DNA of 64,000 bases from Sphaerimonospora thailandensis (GTDB lineage Bacteria > Actinomycetota > Actinomycetes > Streptosporangiales > Streptosporangiaceae). Below are positions 36,088 to 45,528 of the stretch, piece after piece. Under the pieces are notes generated by a model. That model was not told where the DNA came from. It did no database searches and was given only the letters and a program-made list of their open reading frames with translations. The DNA lies in contig NZ_BOOG01000007.1 in the NCBI RefSeq assembly GCF_016863115.1, positions 62,001 through 126,000 on the forward strand, given 5' to 3'. How positions within the stretch are numbered: the first letter of the stretch is position 1; each line of letters starts with the position of its first letter. A program made the position numbers and the translations under genes.

Positions 36088-36833
36088 ATTTCCTCACGTC
36101 GGCCTTCCCGAGGGGAAGCAGGACCGTCCGGCGTACGGCCCTGGCGGCCCTGCTCATGGCCGGCGTGGTGGGCGCGGCGACCTGGGTGGTGTTCTCCTCC
36201 TCCGTGCTGGGCGTGCGGCAGGTGGAGATCATCGGTAACACGCGCGTGCCGGCCGAGACGCTGCGGGCGGCCGCCGCCGTTCCCGTCGGCACCCCCCTCG
36301 CGACCGTGGACGTCGAGGAGGTGGGGCGCCGGCTGCGCGCCGTGGTCGAGGTGGAGTCGGCCCGGGTGGAGCGGGAGTGGCCGGGGACGCTGCGGATCAG
36401 CGTGGTCGAGCGCACCCCGGTGGCCGTCGTGCCGCTGACCGAGCCCTCGACGAACGGAGCACCGGAGACAGGGGCCTCGAAGAACGGGGTGGCGGAGGTG
36501 TCCGCTGTCGTGGACCGCTTCGGCGTGATCCTCGAACGGGTGGCGGTGGCCCCGCCGCGGCTTCCGATGCTGCGGGTGCAGCACCCCGCCCCCGACGACC
36601 CCGCGATGCGTGCCGCGCTCGCCGTACTGGGCGCTCTGCCGGACGACGTGCGGGTGAGCGAGGTGCGGGTGCCGTCCGTCCGGGCCATCACGCTGATCCT
36701 CGCCGACGGCCGTACCGTCCTGTGGGGCGATGCCGGGCACGCCGCGGAGAAGGGCCGTGCCCTCGCCGCCGCTCTCGAGCGACCCGGGACCTTCTTCGAT
36801 GTGAGCACTCCCCGGGTGGTGACGGTCAAGTGA
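36084..36833 (+). CDS. ftsQ: Cell division protein FtsQ
   Basis: 249 aa from GTG 36084 (GTGA overlap). A short basic cytosolic part precedes the helix ALAALLMAGVVGAATWVVF at about 15-33. The POTRA domain starts at VLGVRQVEIIGNTRVPAETL (about 38-57), and the beta domain includes WPGTLRISVVERTPVAVV. It is the scaffold of the FtsQLB complex at the septum. A short insertion (TNGAPETGASKNG) is present near 120. It is the last gene before a 204-bp spacer carrying the ftsZ promoter. Confidence 0.94.
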   Translation: MNFLTSAFPRGSRTVRRTALAALLMAGVVGAATWVVFSSSVLGVRQVEIIGNTRVPAETLRAAAAVPVGTPLATVDVEEVGRRLRAVVEVESARVEREWPGTLRISVVERTPVAVVPLTEPSTNGAPETGASKNGVAEVSAVVDRFGVILERVAVAPPRLPMLRVQHPAPDDPAMRAALAVLGALPDDVRVSEVRVPSVRAITLILADGRTVLWGDAGHAAEKGRALAAALERPGTFFDVSTPRVVTVK

Positions 36834-36940
36834 GAAATTTCAAGGGAGGGAATAGGACAGCCCGCGACACGCCGGGCGACCTTCCGGCGCGGTTAGTTGA
36901 CCCTGGGGGATGGGCAACCCTACTGTCCGTATCAATCCTC

Positions 36941-36984
36941 AGGTTGACATAACTCTAAATCTCAACTTGAGGGTGAGAGTTGAG
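36941..36984 (+). promoter_or_regulatory. ftsZ promoter region with nested inverted repeats
   Basis: AGGTTGACAT holds a perfect -35 TTGACA at 36944-36949. Downstream, AACTCT (36951-36956) matches AGAGTT (36976-36981) as an inverted repeat, and inside it CTCAACT (36961-36967) matches AGTTGAG (36978-36984). The segment is AT-rich compared with its surroundings and lies 54-97 bp before the ftsZ GTG. The -10 is not obvious (TAACTC and TAAATC are too close to the -35). Confidence 0.6.
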
Positions 36985-37037
36985 ACAGCGCGGGCGTGGC
37001 CCGCATGGAACGTAAACGAGCGGAAAGGCCCCTCGTC

Positions 37038-38483
37038 GTGGCAGCACCGCAGAACTACCTCGCGGTCATCAAGGTCGTCGGCATCGGCGGCGGCGGAGTC
37101 AACGCCGTCAACCGGATGATCGAGGAGGGACTCAAGGGCGTCGAGTTCATCGCCATCAACACTGACGCCCAGGCGCTGCTGATGAGTGACGCCGATGTGA
37201 AGCTCGACGTCGGACGGGAGCTCACCAGGGGCCTGGGCGCCGGCGCCAACCCCGAGGTGGGCCGTAAGGCGGCCGAGGACCACCGAGAGGAGATCGAGGA
37301 GGTCCTCAAGGGCGCCGACATGGTGTTCGTCACCGCCGGCGAGGGCGGCGGCACGGGCACGGGCGGCGCGCCCGTCGTGGCCCAGATCGCCCGCTCGCTG
37401 GGCGCCCTGACCATAGGAGTGGTGACCCGGCCGTTCAGTTTCGAGGGCAAGCGCCGGGCCATGCAGGCCGAGGCCGGCATCGAGACCCTCCGCGAGGAGG
37501 TGGACACGCTGATCGTCATCCCGAACGACCGGCTGTTGTCGATCTCCGACCGCCAGGTCAGCGTGCTCGACGCCTTCAAGGCGGCGGACCAGGTGCTGCT
37601 GTCCGGTGTCCAGGGCATCACCGACCTGATCACCACGCCCGGTCTCATCAACCTCGACTTCGCCGATGTGAAGTCCGTCATGTCCGGCGCGGGATCGGCT
37701 CTGATGGGCATCGGCCACGCGCGCGGCGACGATCGCTCGGTCGCGGCGGCCGAGATGGCCGTGTCCAGCCCGCTGCTGGAGGCCAGCATCGACGGCGCCC
37801 ACGGCGTCCTGCTGTCCATCGCGGGCGGCTCCGACCTCGGCCTCTTCGAGATCAACGAGGCGGCCCAGCTCGTCTCCAACGCCGCCGCCTCGGATGCCAA
37901 CATCATCTTCGGCACGGTGATCGACGACGCGCTCGGTGACGAGGTGCGGGTGACCGTGATCGCCGCCGGCTTCGACGAGCCGGCCCCGGCCAAGCCGGCC
38001 GTCACACCGCTGTCACGGCCCCAGCAGGCTCGTCCGGCGTCGTCGGCCCCGCCGGCCCCGTCGGCTGTCCCCGCGGCCACCCCGCCGGCTCCGGCGTCCC
38101 GGCCGACTCTGGCGGCCGCGTCGACGCCCGCTCCGGCCCCGGCGCAGCCTCCGGCGCCTCCCGCTTCGTCCGCTCCGGCACCCGCGCCCGCTGCGGCGGC
38201 CAGGCCGGAGCCGCAGGTCGAGCAGGCGCCCGCGAGTGGTGCCGGGACCGCCGCTGGATCGGCCGCGTCCACCGGAGGCGCCGGGACCGCAGGTTCCGGG
38301 GGGATCGGGGGTTCGGGCGGGGGCGCCGGTTCCGCGGGGAACACGGGACCGCTGTCGATCCCGAGGCCCGCGCCCGAGCCGCCGACCCCGATCACCTCAC
38401 GGGTCAACCGGCCCGGTCCCCGAGTTCCAGTGGTGTTCGAGGAGCAGGAGGAGGAGCTCGACGTGCCGGATTTCCTCAAGTGA
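37038..38483 (+). CDS. ftsZ: Cell division GTPase FtsZ
   Basis: 481 aa from GTG 37038, giving the standard actinobacterial start [23 protein letters not shown]. An upstream in-frame ATG at 36996 would add 14 basic residues and has no ribosome site. The tubulin signature [10 protein letters not shown] and the T7-loop region [22 protein letters not shown] are intact. A long Pro/Ala/Ser/Gly linker (about 320-450) leads to the C-terminal peptide DVPDFLK, which binds SepF in this phylum. It polymerises into the Z-ring. yggS follows with a GTGA overlap. Confidence 0.98.
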   Translation: MAAPQNYLAVIKVVGIGGGGVNAVNRMIEEGLKGVEFIAINTDAQALLMSDADVKLDVGRELTRGLGAGANPEVGRKAAEDHREEIEEVLKGADMVFVTAGEGGGTGTGGAPVVAQIARSLGALTIGVVTRPFSFEGKRRAMQAEAGIETLREEVDTLIVIPNDRLLSISDRQVSVLDAFKAADQVLLSGVQGITDLITTPGLINLDFADVKSVMSGAGSALMGIGHARGDDRSVAAAEMAVSSPLLEASIDGAHGVLLSIAGGSDLGLFEINEAAQLVSNAAASDANIIFGTVIDDALGDEVRVTVIAAGFDEPAPAKPAVTPLSRPQQARPASSAPPAPSAVPAATPPAPASRPTLAAASTPAPAPAQPPAPPASSAPAPAPAAAARPEPQVEQAPASGAGTAAGSAASTGGAGTAGSGGIGGSGGGAGSAGNTGPLSIPRPAPEPPTPITSRVNRPGPRVPVVFEEQEEELDVPDFLK

Positions 38484-39172
38484 GAAGAGAGGAGATCAAG
38501 GCGGGCCTGGCCGAGGTGGAGCGGCGGATCGAGGAGGCCTGCCGGGCCGCCGGCCGGAGCAGGTCGGAGATCACGCTGATCGCGGTGACCAAGACCTACC
38601 CCGCCTCGGACGTACGGCTGCTCCACGAGCTCGGAGTCCACGACATCGGGGAGAACCGGGACCAGGAGGCGGCCGGCAAGGCCGCCGAATGCGCTGATCT
38701 CGACCTCACCTGGCATTTCATCGGTCAGTTACAGACCAACAAGGTCCGCTCGGTCGCCTCCTATGCCGACATGGTCCACTCCGTGGACCGGCCCCGGCTG
38801 GTGGAGGCGCTGAGCCGCGAGGCCGTCCGGGCCGGACGCGAGATCGGCTGCCTCGTCCAGGTCACGCTGGATCCCGTCTCGGGGCGTGGCGGGACCCGGC
38901 CGGAGGAGGCTGCCGCGCTCGCCGGACTGGTCGCGGCGGCGGAGGGCCTGCGGATGCGGGGCGTCATGGCCGTGGCCCCGCTGGGCGGGGACCCGGCGGA
39001 GGCGTTCGCCCGGTTGGACGAGATCGCGGAGGCCGTACGGAAGGAACACCCGGGGGCGGACGTCGTCTCGGCGGGGATGAGCGGGGACCTCGACCAGGCG
39101 ATCGCAAACGGCGCGACACATGTGCGGATCGGTACGGCGTTGCTCGGCCGTAGAAAGCCCTTCGTCGGGTAA
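38480..39172 (+). CDS. YggS/PLPBP-family pyridoxal phosphate homeostasis protein
   Basis: 230 aa from GTG 38480, overlapping ftsZ by 4 bp. The PLP lysine is in [16 protein letters not shown] (about residues 32-47). [27 protein letters not shown] and [27 protein letters not shown] are family motifs. It is an alanine-racemase-like barrel without known catalysis and helps PLP balance. In many actinomycetes a YlmD/PgeF-like gene lies between ftsZ and this one; here it is absent. Confidence 0.95.
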   Translation: MRREEIKAGLAEVERRIEEACRAAGRSRSEITLIAVTKTYPASDVRLLHELGVHDIGENRDQEAAGKAAECADLDLTWHFIGQLQTNKVRSVASYADMVHSVDRPRLVEALSREAVRAGREIGCLVQVTLDPVSGRGGTRPEEAAALAGLVAAAEGLRMRGVMAVAPLGGDPAEAFARLDEIAEAVRKEHPGADVVSAGMSGDLDQAIANGATHVRIGTALLGRRKPFVG

Positions 39173-39233
39173 TGTCCCCCAAGCGGACCTTGGTGTCCCA
39201 ATAGGCACCAGACAGGCGGGAGGACGACGAGCG

Positions 39234-39719
39234 ATGGCCGGCGCGATGCGCAAGATGGCGGTCTACCTCGGTCTCGTGGAGGACGACCGCTACGAAGACA
39301 GGTACGCGGCCGAGTACGGCCACGACGAGGACTACGCCGACGACGACTACGAGACGTCGTCGCGGCGTGAGGACACCGCCGAGACGGCCGTCCCCGCCCC
39401 CCGCCCCTCGACGCCGGTCCTGGAGCGCCGTACCACTGATCTGGCGCGTATCACCACCCTGCATCCGCGCACGTACAACGAGGCGCGTACGATCGGCGAG
39501 CACTTCCGGGAGGGCACGCCGGTCATCATGAATCTGACAGAAATGGTCGACAGTGACGCCAAGCGGCTTGTCGATTTCGCGGCAGGTCTCGTCTTCGGCC
39601 TCCATGGCAGCATCGAACGTGTTACCAACAAGGTGTTCCTGTTGTCTCCCGCCAACGTTGAGGTGACCGCCGAGGACAAGGCCAGAATCGCGGAACGCGG
39701 CTTCTTCAATCAGAGCTAG
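39234..39719 (+). CDS. sepF: Cell division protein SepF
   Basis: 161 aa from ATG 39234 with GGGAGGA 9 nt upstream; the frame stays open before it. The N-terminal helix [17 protein letters not shown] is the membrane anchor. An acidic, Tyr-rich linker follows. The SepF domain (about 75-155) shows [37 protein letters not shown] and [10 protein letters not shown]. SepF anchors FtsZ to the membrane in actinobacteria that lack FtsA, and no ftsA is seen in this cluster. Confidence 0.96.
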   Translation: MAGAMRKMAVYLGLVEDDRYEDRYAAEYGHDEDYADDDYETSSRREDTAETAVPAPRPSTPVLERRTTDLARITTLHPRTYNEARTIGEHFREGTPVIMNLTEMVDSDAKRLVDFAAGLVFGLHGSIERVTNKVFLLSPANVEVTAEDKARIAERGFFNQS

Positions 39720-39762
39720 AGTTCCATCATGAACAGTAACCGGATGGAGGCGGGGCTGGGCC

Positions 39763-40038
39763 GTGGGGATCATTAGAGAGATCGTGGTCTTCGCCCTGTA
39801 CATCTTTCTGCTTCTGCTGATCGGCAGAATGATCATAGATACGGTGCAGGCGTTCGCCCGCAACTGGCACCCCTCCGGGTTGGTGTTGGTGCTGGCAGAG
39901 GCCATATACACCGTGACAGATCCTCCTCTCAGGTTCCTCCGCCGTTTCATTCCGCCCCTCAGGTTGGGTACGGTGGCCTTTGACCTGAGCTTCACAGTGC
40001 TGTTCATTGTGATCTTGGTCTTGATCCAAGTCGTGTAG
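39763..40038 (+). CDS. YggT-family membrane protein
   Basis: 91 aa from GTG 39763 with a GGAGG about 17 bp upstream. Two membrane helices are seen (IVVFALYIFLLLLIGRMII and FDLSFTVLFIVILVLIQVV) flanking the YggT motif TDPPLRFLRRFIPP. It lies between sepF and divIVA, the usual place. The function is not settled; links to division and osmotic stress are reported for the family. Confidence 0.93.
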   Translation: MGIIREIVVFALYIFLLLLIGRMIIDTVQAFARNWHPSGLVLVLAEAIYTVTDPPLRFLRRFIPPLRLGTVAFDLSFTVLFIVILVLIQVV

Positions 40039-40101
40039 CGCTTCGTTGATCGGGTGCCGTCCGACCGGACAGAGACTCCAAGCGCGCCAAGGAGACCCAA
40101 A

Positions 40102-40983
40102 ATGCCGTTGACGCCCGCTGATGTGCGGAACAAGCAGTTCAGTACCACCAGGCTGAGGCCGGGGTACGACGAGGAGGAGGTCGATGCCTTCCTCGACGAG
40201 GTCGAGGCCGAGCTCGACCGCCTCATCCAGGAGAACGAGGAGCTCCGTGCGAAGCTGACCGAGTGCCTGAGGGGCAAGGTGCCCGGTGGTATGGGTGGCC
40301 CCGGCGGCGTGGGCATGGGGGGTCAGCCACCGATGGCCCCCGCTCCGGTCTCCGATCCCAAGCCGGAGATGATGGTCCCGCAGCCTGAGCCGATGAAGGC
40401 CCCCGAGCCCCCTCGCCCCGAGCCGGTCCCCGTCGGAATGGGCATGCCGCCCGCCGAGGACAACATGGACACCGCGGCCCGCGTGCTGGCCCTCGCCCAG
40501 CAGACGGCCGATCAGGCCATCGCGGACGCTCGGCGTGAGGCCGACGAGACGGTGACGCGCGCCCGGCGTGAGGCCGACGACATTCTCGGCAAGGCTCGCC
40601 GTCAGGCGGAGCAGATCATCGGCGACGCCCGAGCCCGTGCGGAGACGCTGGAGCGTGACGCGCAGGAACGGCACCGCCAGGCCATGGGCACGCTGGTGCA
40701 GACCCGTGACGAACTCGAGCGCAAGGTCGAGGAGCTGCGCAGCTTCGAGCGTGAGTACCGCAGCCGCCTCAAGCTGTACCTGGAGAACCAGCTCGCCGAG
40801 CTGAACGTCTCGGCCGAGGGCAGCGGCGGGTTCCCGATCGTCAGCGGCGCACCTGCGATGGCGCATGCGGTCGCTCCGGGTCCCCAGCCGATGACCGGTG
40901 CTCCGAACCCGTTCGCTCAGGAGAACCCCCAGCACTCCGCCGGCTTCCCGGGCCCCGACGGCCCGCACAACGACCGTCGGTAA
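40102..40983 (+). CDS. divIVA: DivIVA/Wag31 polar growth and division protein
   Basis: 293 aa from ATG 40102 with AAGGAG upstream. The N-terminal lipid-binding domain is MPLTPADVRNKQFSTTRLRP, followed by GYDEEEVDAFLDEVEAELDRL. A Gly/Met/Pro-rich linker (about 65-140) separates it from a long coiled coil (about 142-250) rich in READE and RRQAEQI repeats. The tail is Pro/Gly-rich. The protein marks curved membrane and directs tip growth in actinomycetes. It ends the conserved part of the dcw cluster. Confidence 0.96.
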   Translation: MPLTPADVRNKQFSTTRLRPGYDEEEVDAFLDEVEAELDRLIQENEELRAKLTECLRGKVPGGMGGPGGVGMGGQPPMAPAPVSDPKPEMMVPQPEPMKAPEPPRPEPVPVGMGMPPAEDNMDTAARVLALAQQTADQAIADARREADETVTRARREADDILGKARRQAEQIIGDARARAETLERDAQERHRQAMGTLVQTRDELERKVEELRSFEREYRSRLKLYLENQLAELNVSAEGSGGFPIVSGAPAMAHAVAPGPQPMTGAPNPFAQENPQHSAGFPGPDGPHNDRR

Positions 40984-41035
40984 GGTTCGCGTCCCCTTCC
41001 CTCAGCCGCGAACCCGGTAACTCGGAGTACCCCCC

Positions 41036-42370
41036 GTGATCCTCATCAGTGCCGCACTGGTTCTCGCCGCCATCGTCCTGCTCATCGCGGGCGTGGTGCT
41101 GGCGAAGCCGTTCCTCGTGATGTGGTCGATCGTGATCAGTGTGCTGTCCGCGGTCTGCCTGTTGATCGGGGCTCTGCTGAGGCGCCATGAGCTGTTCCCG
41201 GCGGGCAGGGGCACTGCCGTCGGGTCGGCTACCACCCCCCAGGGTCCCTCCGTCCCCTCTCCGTTCACGGCCGCCGTCGCGCACGCCGGAAATCTTCCGG
41301 TCGGTGCGATGATCGGTGGGACGCCTGGGCAGCTCCCTCATCACGGGGCGGTCGCCATGCCGCCCCCGGCACCGGCCCCCATGCCGGCGGCCGCGCCGAT
41401 CCCCCGTCCGCCGGTCCCGGCGGCGCACGGGTTGGGGTCCGACTCCATCGTGCTGGTGATCCCCGGCCGCAGGCGGTTCCATCTGCCGAACTGCCGTCAG
41501 CTCGTGGGACGCGATGTCGAGGAGCTCACTGTCGAGGAGGCCCGTGAAGAGGGCTTCACCTCGTGCACGACGTGTCAGGCCGAGGGCCAGAAGAGCCCGG
41601 AGGCCCCCGACAGCACCGAGATCCTCGCGAGCATCGAGACCCTCGCGAGCACCGAGACCGTCGAAAGGTCTGAGAGCCCGGAGAGCCCGGAGAGCCCCGA
41701 GAGCGCCAACGGCCCGGAGAGCCTTGAGAGCTCATCACGTACGGCAGACCCCGCAGGTCTCGAGAAGCCCGTGGGTCCCGAGAAGCCCGAAGGCGCAGAG
41801 CGCGGCGACGCCGACCCGGACACCCCCGAAAGCACTGTTCCCTCCGGTCTGGACTCCCACCGACCGGGCTCCGATGAGCCGGATCCAGCGGACACCGCTG
41901 AATTCCCGGCGATAACCACCAAGCTCTCCGGACCGCAGTCGCCCGTCTCATCCGATACGGGCGCCTCATCCGATGAGGGTGTCTCATCCGCGACCGTCTC
42001 ACCCACGACGCCGGTCGCATCCAAGGCCGAACCGATCGACTGGTTCAAGCGGCCGAGCCCCGCACCCGCAGGGGCCGCCGCCACCGAGCGGGTGGAGCCG
42101 GCCGAGACCGCGGAAGCCGGGCGCGCCGGCCTCCGTGTCCCGGCAGGCTCCACCTCCACCACTTCCGGCACGACTTCCGGCACCACTCCCGCCGTCAGCT
42201 CTTCCTCCGGTGCCACTGTGCGGGTCATGGCCGGCACCCGGCGCTACCACCGCGCCGAGTGCCCACTGCTGCGTGCCGCCGATGACGCGGGCGTCGAGAC
42301 CATGTCCGAGCAGGAGGCCGAGGCGGCCGGCCTGACCTCCTGCTCGGTCTGCTCCGCTACGCCTTCCTGA
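41036..42370 (+). CDS. Membrane protein with two HxxxC...CxxC metal-site-like modules, function unknown
   Basis: 444 aa from GTG 41036. Two membrane helices lie at about 4-24 and 28-48. A Pro/Ala-rich segment leads to module 1 (about 141-183), with FHLPNC and then FTSCTTCQ. About 200 low-complexity residues rich in Ser, Glu and Pro follow, partly from a 9-bp repeat around 41671 giving SPE units. Module 2 (about 396-440) has YHRAEC and then LTSCSVCS. Each module therefore offers His, Cys, Cys, Cys about 30 residues apart, as in Ada-like zinc sites. I do not recognise the protein as a named family. It follows divIVA closely and its end overlaps the convergent ileS by 14 bp. Confidence 0.85.
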   Translation: MILISAALVLAAIVLLIAGVVLAKPFLVMWSIVISVLSAVCLLIGALLRRHELFPAGRGTAVGSATTPQGPSVPSPFTAAVAHAGNLPVGAMIGGTPGQLPHHGAVAMPPPAPAPMPAAAPIPRPPVPAAHGLGSDSIVLVIPGRRRFHLPNCRQLVGRDVEELTVEEAREEGFTSCTTCQAEGQKSPEAPDSTEILASIETLASTETVERSESPESPESPESANGPESLESSSRTADPAGLEKPVGPEKPEGAERGDADPDTPESTVPSGLDSHRPGSDEPDPADTAEFPAITTKLSGPQSPVSSDTGASSDEGVSSATVSPTTPVASKAEPIDWFKRPSPAPAGAAATERVEPAETAEAGRAGLRVPAGSTSTTSGTTSGTTPAVSSSSGATVRVMAGTRRYHRAECPLLRAADDAGVETMSEQEAEAAGLTSCSVCSATPS

Positions 42371-45300
42371 GCTGGAAGGCGAGGCCGAGGTCGGACTCCT
42401 CGTGCCGGGGGAGCGCCTCGTCCGGCGAACCCTCGGTGAAGCTCACTGCGAGGACCTCGTCCGCGACGACCTGCCCGCCGTCGCGCAGCGCCTCCGCCAC
42501 CTCGCCGTCGGCCGACCACCACAGCTCGATCCGATCCGTGATCGACAGCCCCGTCGACTTGCGGGTCTCCTGAACCAGCCGGATCACCTCGCGGACCACC
42601 CCGGCCCTGCGCAGCTCCTCGGTGATCGTCAGGTCCAGCGCCACGGTCTCGCCAGTGCCGGTGTCCACCGCCCCGGTCTCCACCGCCCAGCCCGTCCTGG
42701 GCTGCTCAGTGATGATCACGTCGTCCGGGCCGAGCTCGACCGCGCCGAGATCTTCGATCTCCACCACCATGGCCGTACCCGACCGGATCGTCTTGGCCAG
42801 GGCCGTGGGGTCGGCGGCGGTCACCGCGGCGGCCACCTGCTTGGTGCGCGAACCGAACCGCTTGCCGAGGGTGCGGAAGTTCGGCTTCACCGTGAACGTC
42901 ACCAGGTCGGCGGAGAACGTGGACAGGTCTTCCAGCCGCTGGACGTTCAGCTCGTCCGCGATCAGCCGACGCAGATCGTCGGGAATCCCTGCCCAGCCCT
43001 GAGCGCCGATCAACGCCCGGCCGAGCGGCTGCCGCGTCTTCACCGACGACGAGGCGCGGGCCGACCGGCCCAGTTCGACGATCCTGCGCACGAGGGCCAT
43101 CCGCTCGGACAGCTCGGGGTCGAGCAGAGCGGTGTTCACCTCAGGCCAGGTCGCCAGATGGACCGACTGCGGGGCCTCCGGGGCGCGGAGCACGTCCCAC
43201 ACGTAGTCCGTGATGAACGGCACCAGCGGCGCCATCAGCCGGGTGACGGTCTCCAGGCACTCCTGCAGCGTCGCGAACGCCGCCGCCTCTCCGGACCAGA
43301 ACCTGCGGCGGGACCGCCGGACGTACCAGTTGGACAGGTCGTCCAGGAACTCGGTCAGCCGTCGCCCGGCCCGGGCGGTGGCGAACTCGTCCATCGACGC
43401 GGTGACCTCGGCCACGGTCCGGTGCAGTTCGGCCAGTGCCCACCGGTCGATCAGCGGGCGTTCGCCGTACGGCGGGGCCTCGGCGAGCCGCTCCGGCGAC
43501 CACGACTCCGCGTTGGCGTACAGCGTGAAGAACGAGGTCGTGTTCCAGTAGGTGAGCAGGACCTTTCGGACGATCTCCTCGAGTGCGGCGTGGCCGATCC
43601 TGCGGGGCGCCCAGGGGGAGCCGGAGGTCGCCATGTACCAGCGGAGGGAGTCGGCGCCGTGCTGGTCCATGAGCGGCATCGGCTGGAGCACGTTGCCGAG
43701 GTGCTTGCTCATCTTGCGGCCGTCCTCGGCGAGGATCAGGCCGAGGCACAGCACGTTCTCGTACGACGACCGGTCGAAGACCAGCGTGCCGACCGCCATC
43801 ATCGAGTAGAACCAGCCGCGGGTCTGGTCGATCGCCTCGCAGATGAACTGGCCCGGATAGGACTTCTCGAACACGTCGGCGTTGACGTGCGGCGCGCCCC
43901 ACTGGGCGAACGGCATGGCCCCCGAGTCGTACCACACGTCGATGACGTCGGGCACCCGCCGGGCCTCACCCTGACAGGTGGGGCAGTGGAACGTCACGTC
44001 GTCGACGTACGGCCGGTGCGGGTCGAGCGCGGTCAGGTCGCGCCCGGCGAGCTCGCCGAGCTCCTTGAGCGAGCCCACGCAGGTGACGTGGTCGTCCGGG
44101 CAGGTCCACAGCGGCAGCGGGGTGCCCCAGTAGCGGGACCGCGACAGCGCCCAGTCGACGTTGTTTCGGAGCCATTCGCCGTACCGGCCGTGCTTGATCG
44201 TGTCCGGGAACCAGTTGGTCCGCTCGTTCTCGGCGAGCAGCTTCTCCTTGATCGCGGTCGTTTTGATGTACCAGGACGGGAGCGCGTAGTAGAGCAGCGG
44301 CGTGTGGCAGCGCCAGCAGTGCGGGTAGCTGTGCTCGAAGTGGCCGCCGCGGAAGAGCAGGCCGCGCTCGCGCAGGTCCGCCGTCAGCCGCTCGTCGGCG
44401 TCCTTGAAGAAGACGCCGCCGACCATCGGCACGTCCGGCAGGAAGCGCCCGTCCGGGCCGATCGGGTTGACCACCGGCATGCCGTACCGCTTGCAGACGG
44501 CCATGTCGTCGGCGCCGAACGCGGGCGCCTGGTGGACCAGGCCGGTGCCGTCCTCGACGGTGACGTACGTGCCGAGCACGACGTAGTGTGCGTCCTCGAT
44601 GTCGACCAGGTCGAACGGCCGGGAGTAGGTCGTGTGCTCCAGCTCGGCGCCGGAGAAGGTCGCCAGCACCTCGGCGTCCTCGCCGAGGACCCGCGTGAGC
44701 AGCGGCTCGGCCACCACCAGCACCTCGTCGCCATGCCTGGCCGCGACGTAGGTGACGTCGGGGTGTACGGCGACGGCGGTGTTGGACACCAGGGTCCAGG
44801 GGGTGGTGGTCCAGATCAGCAGCGACGCGCCCAGCTCGGCCGGCGGGCCGGAGGTGGCGGGCATGCGGACGAACACCGAGGGGCTGGACACGGTCTCGTA
44901 CCCGCCCGGCTGGCCCAGCTCGTGATCGGACAGTCCGGTGCCGCAGCGCGGGCAGTAGGGCGTGATCCGGTGGTCGCGGAACAGCAGTCCCTTGTCCCAG
45001 ATGACCTTGAGCGACCACCAGACGGCTTCCACGTACTGGGGGTCCATGGTGCGGTAGGCCTGGGACATGTCGACCCAGTAGCCCATCCGCTCGGTCATCT
45101 CCTCGAACGCGTCCACGTGCCGCAGCACCGACTCGCGGCACTTCGCGTTGAACTCGGCGATGCCGTACGCCTCGATCTCGGGCTTGCCGGACAGGCCCAG
45201 TTCCTTTTCGACGGCGACCTCGACCGGCAGGCCGTGACAGTCCCACCCCGCCTTGCGGGGGACGTGGTAGCCGCGCATCGACTTGTAGCGGGGGAAGACG

Positions 45301-45518
45301 TCCTTGAAGACGCGGGCCTCGATGTGGTGGACGCCCGGCATGCCGTTGGCGGTGGGCGGGCCCTCGTAGAACACCCAGGACGGGCCGTCGGCGTTCTGCT
45401 CCAGCGAGCGCTCGAACACCTTCCCGTCCCGCCAGCGGTCGAGCACCTCGCGTTCCAGGGCCGGCAGGTCCACCTGCGCGGGCAGCGAGCGGAAATGAGG
45501 GGAAGAGTGGGAAGACAT
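42357..45518 (-). CDS. ileS: Isoleucyl-tRNA synthetase
   Basis: 1053 aa from ATG 45518, 12 nt after GGAGG. The HIGH-like motif is in PPTANGMPGVHHIEARVFKD. GWDCHGLPVEVAVEKELG follows, and the editing domain has TTPWTLVSNTAVAVHP. The second signature is KMSKHLGN, with His where KMSKS has Ser. SDHELGQPGGYE and a CPRCG segment are in the large insert. The length and motifs fit the long bacterial type related to eukaryotic enzymes, a type often linked to mupirocin tolerance (known for the type, not tested here). Expression should be set by the T-box leader upstream. Confidence 0.97.
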   Translation of the reverse strand: MSSHSSPHFRSLPAQVDLPALEREVLDRWRDGKVFERSLEQNADGPSWVFYEGPPTANGMPGVHHIEARVFKDVFPRYKSMRGYHVPRKAGWDCHGLPVEVAVEKELGLSGKPEIEAYGIAEFNAKCRESVLRHVDAFEEMTERMGYWVDMSQAYRTMDPQYVEAVWWSLKVIWDKGLLFRDHRITPYCPRCGTGLSDHELGQPGGYETVSSPSVFVRMPATSGPPAELGASLLIWTTTPWTLVSNTAVAVHPDVTYVAARHGDEVLVVAEPLLTRVLGEDAEVLATFSGAELEHTTYSRPFDLVDIEDAHYVVLGTYVTVEDGTGLVHQAPAFGADDMAVCKRYGMPVVNPIGPDGRFLPDVPMVGGVFFKDADERLTADLRERGLLFRGGHFEHSYPHCWRCHTPLLYYALPSWYIKTTAIKEKLLAENERTNWFPDTIKHGRYGEWLRNNVDWALSRSRYWGTPLPLWTCPDDHVTCVGSLKELGELAGRDLTALDPHRPYVDDVTFHCPTCQGEARRVPDVIDVWYDSGAMPFAQWGAPHVNADVFEKSYPGQFICEAIDQTRGWFYSMMAVGTLVFDRSSYENVLCLGLILAEDGRKMSKHLGNVLQPMPLMDQHGADSLRWYMATSGSPWAPRRIGHAALEEIVRKVLLTYWNTTSFFTLYANAESWSPERLAEAPPYGERPLIDRWALAELHRTVAEVTASMDEFATARAGRRLTEFLDDLSNWYVRRSRRRFWSGEAAAFATLQECLETVTRLMAPLVPFITDYVWDVLRAPEAPQSVHLATWPEVNTALLDPELSERMALVRRIVELGRSARASSSVKTRQPLGRALIGAQGWAGIPDDLRRLIADELNVQRLEDLSTFSADLVTFTVKPNFRTLGKRFGSRTKQVAAAVTAADPTALAKTIRSGTAMVVEIEDLGAVELGPDDVIITEQPRTGWAVETGAVDTGTGETVALDLTITEELRRAGVVREVIRLVQETRKSTGLSITDRIELWWSADGEVAEALRDGGQVVADEVLAVSFTEGSPDEALPRHEESDLGLAFQLRKA

Positions 45519-45528
45519 CGTCGGGCGG

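Noticed and set aside
36996-37037. Upstream ATG for ftsZ
   Set aside because: It adds a basic segment absent from other FtsZ proteins and lacks a ribosome site. GTG 37038 gives the standard N-terminus.
39120-39233. N-terminal extension of SepF
   Set aside because: The conserved anchor helix begins at ATG 39234 with a good ribosome site; the upstream residues come from inside yggS.
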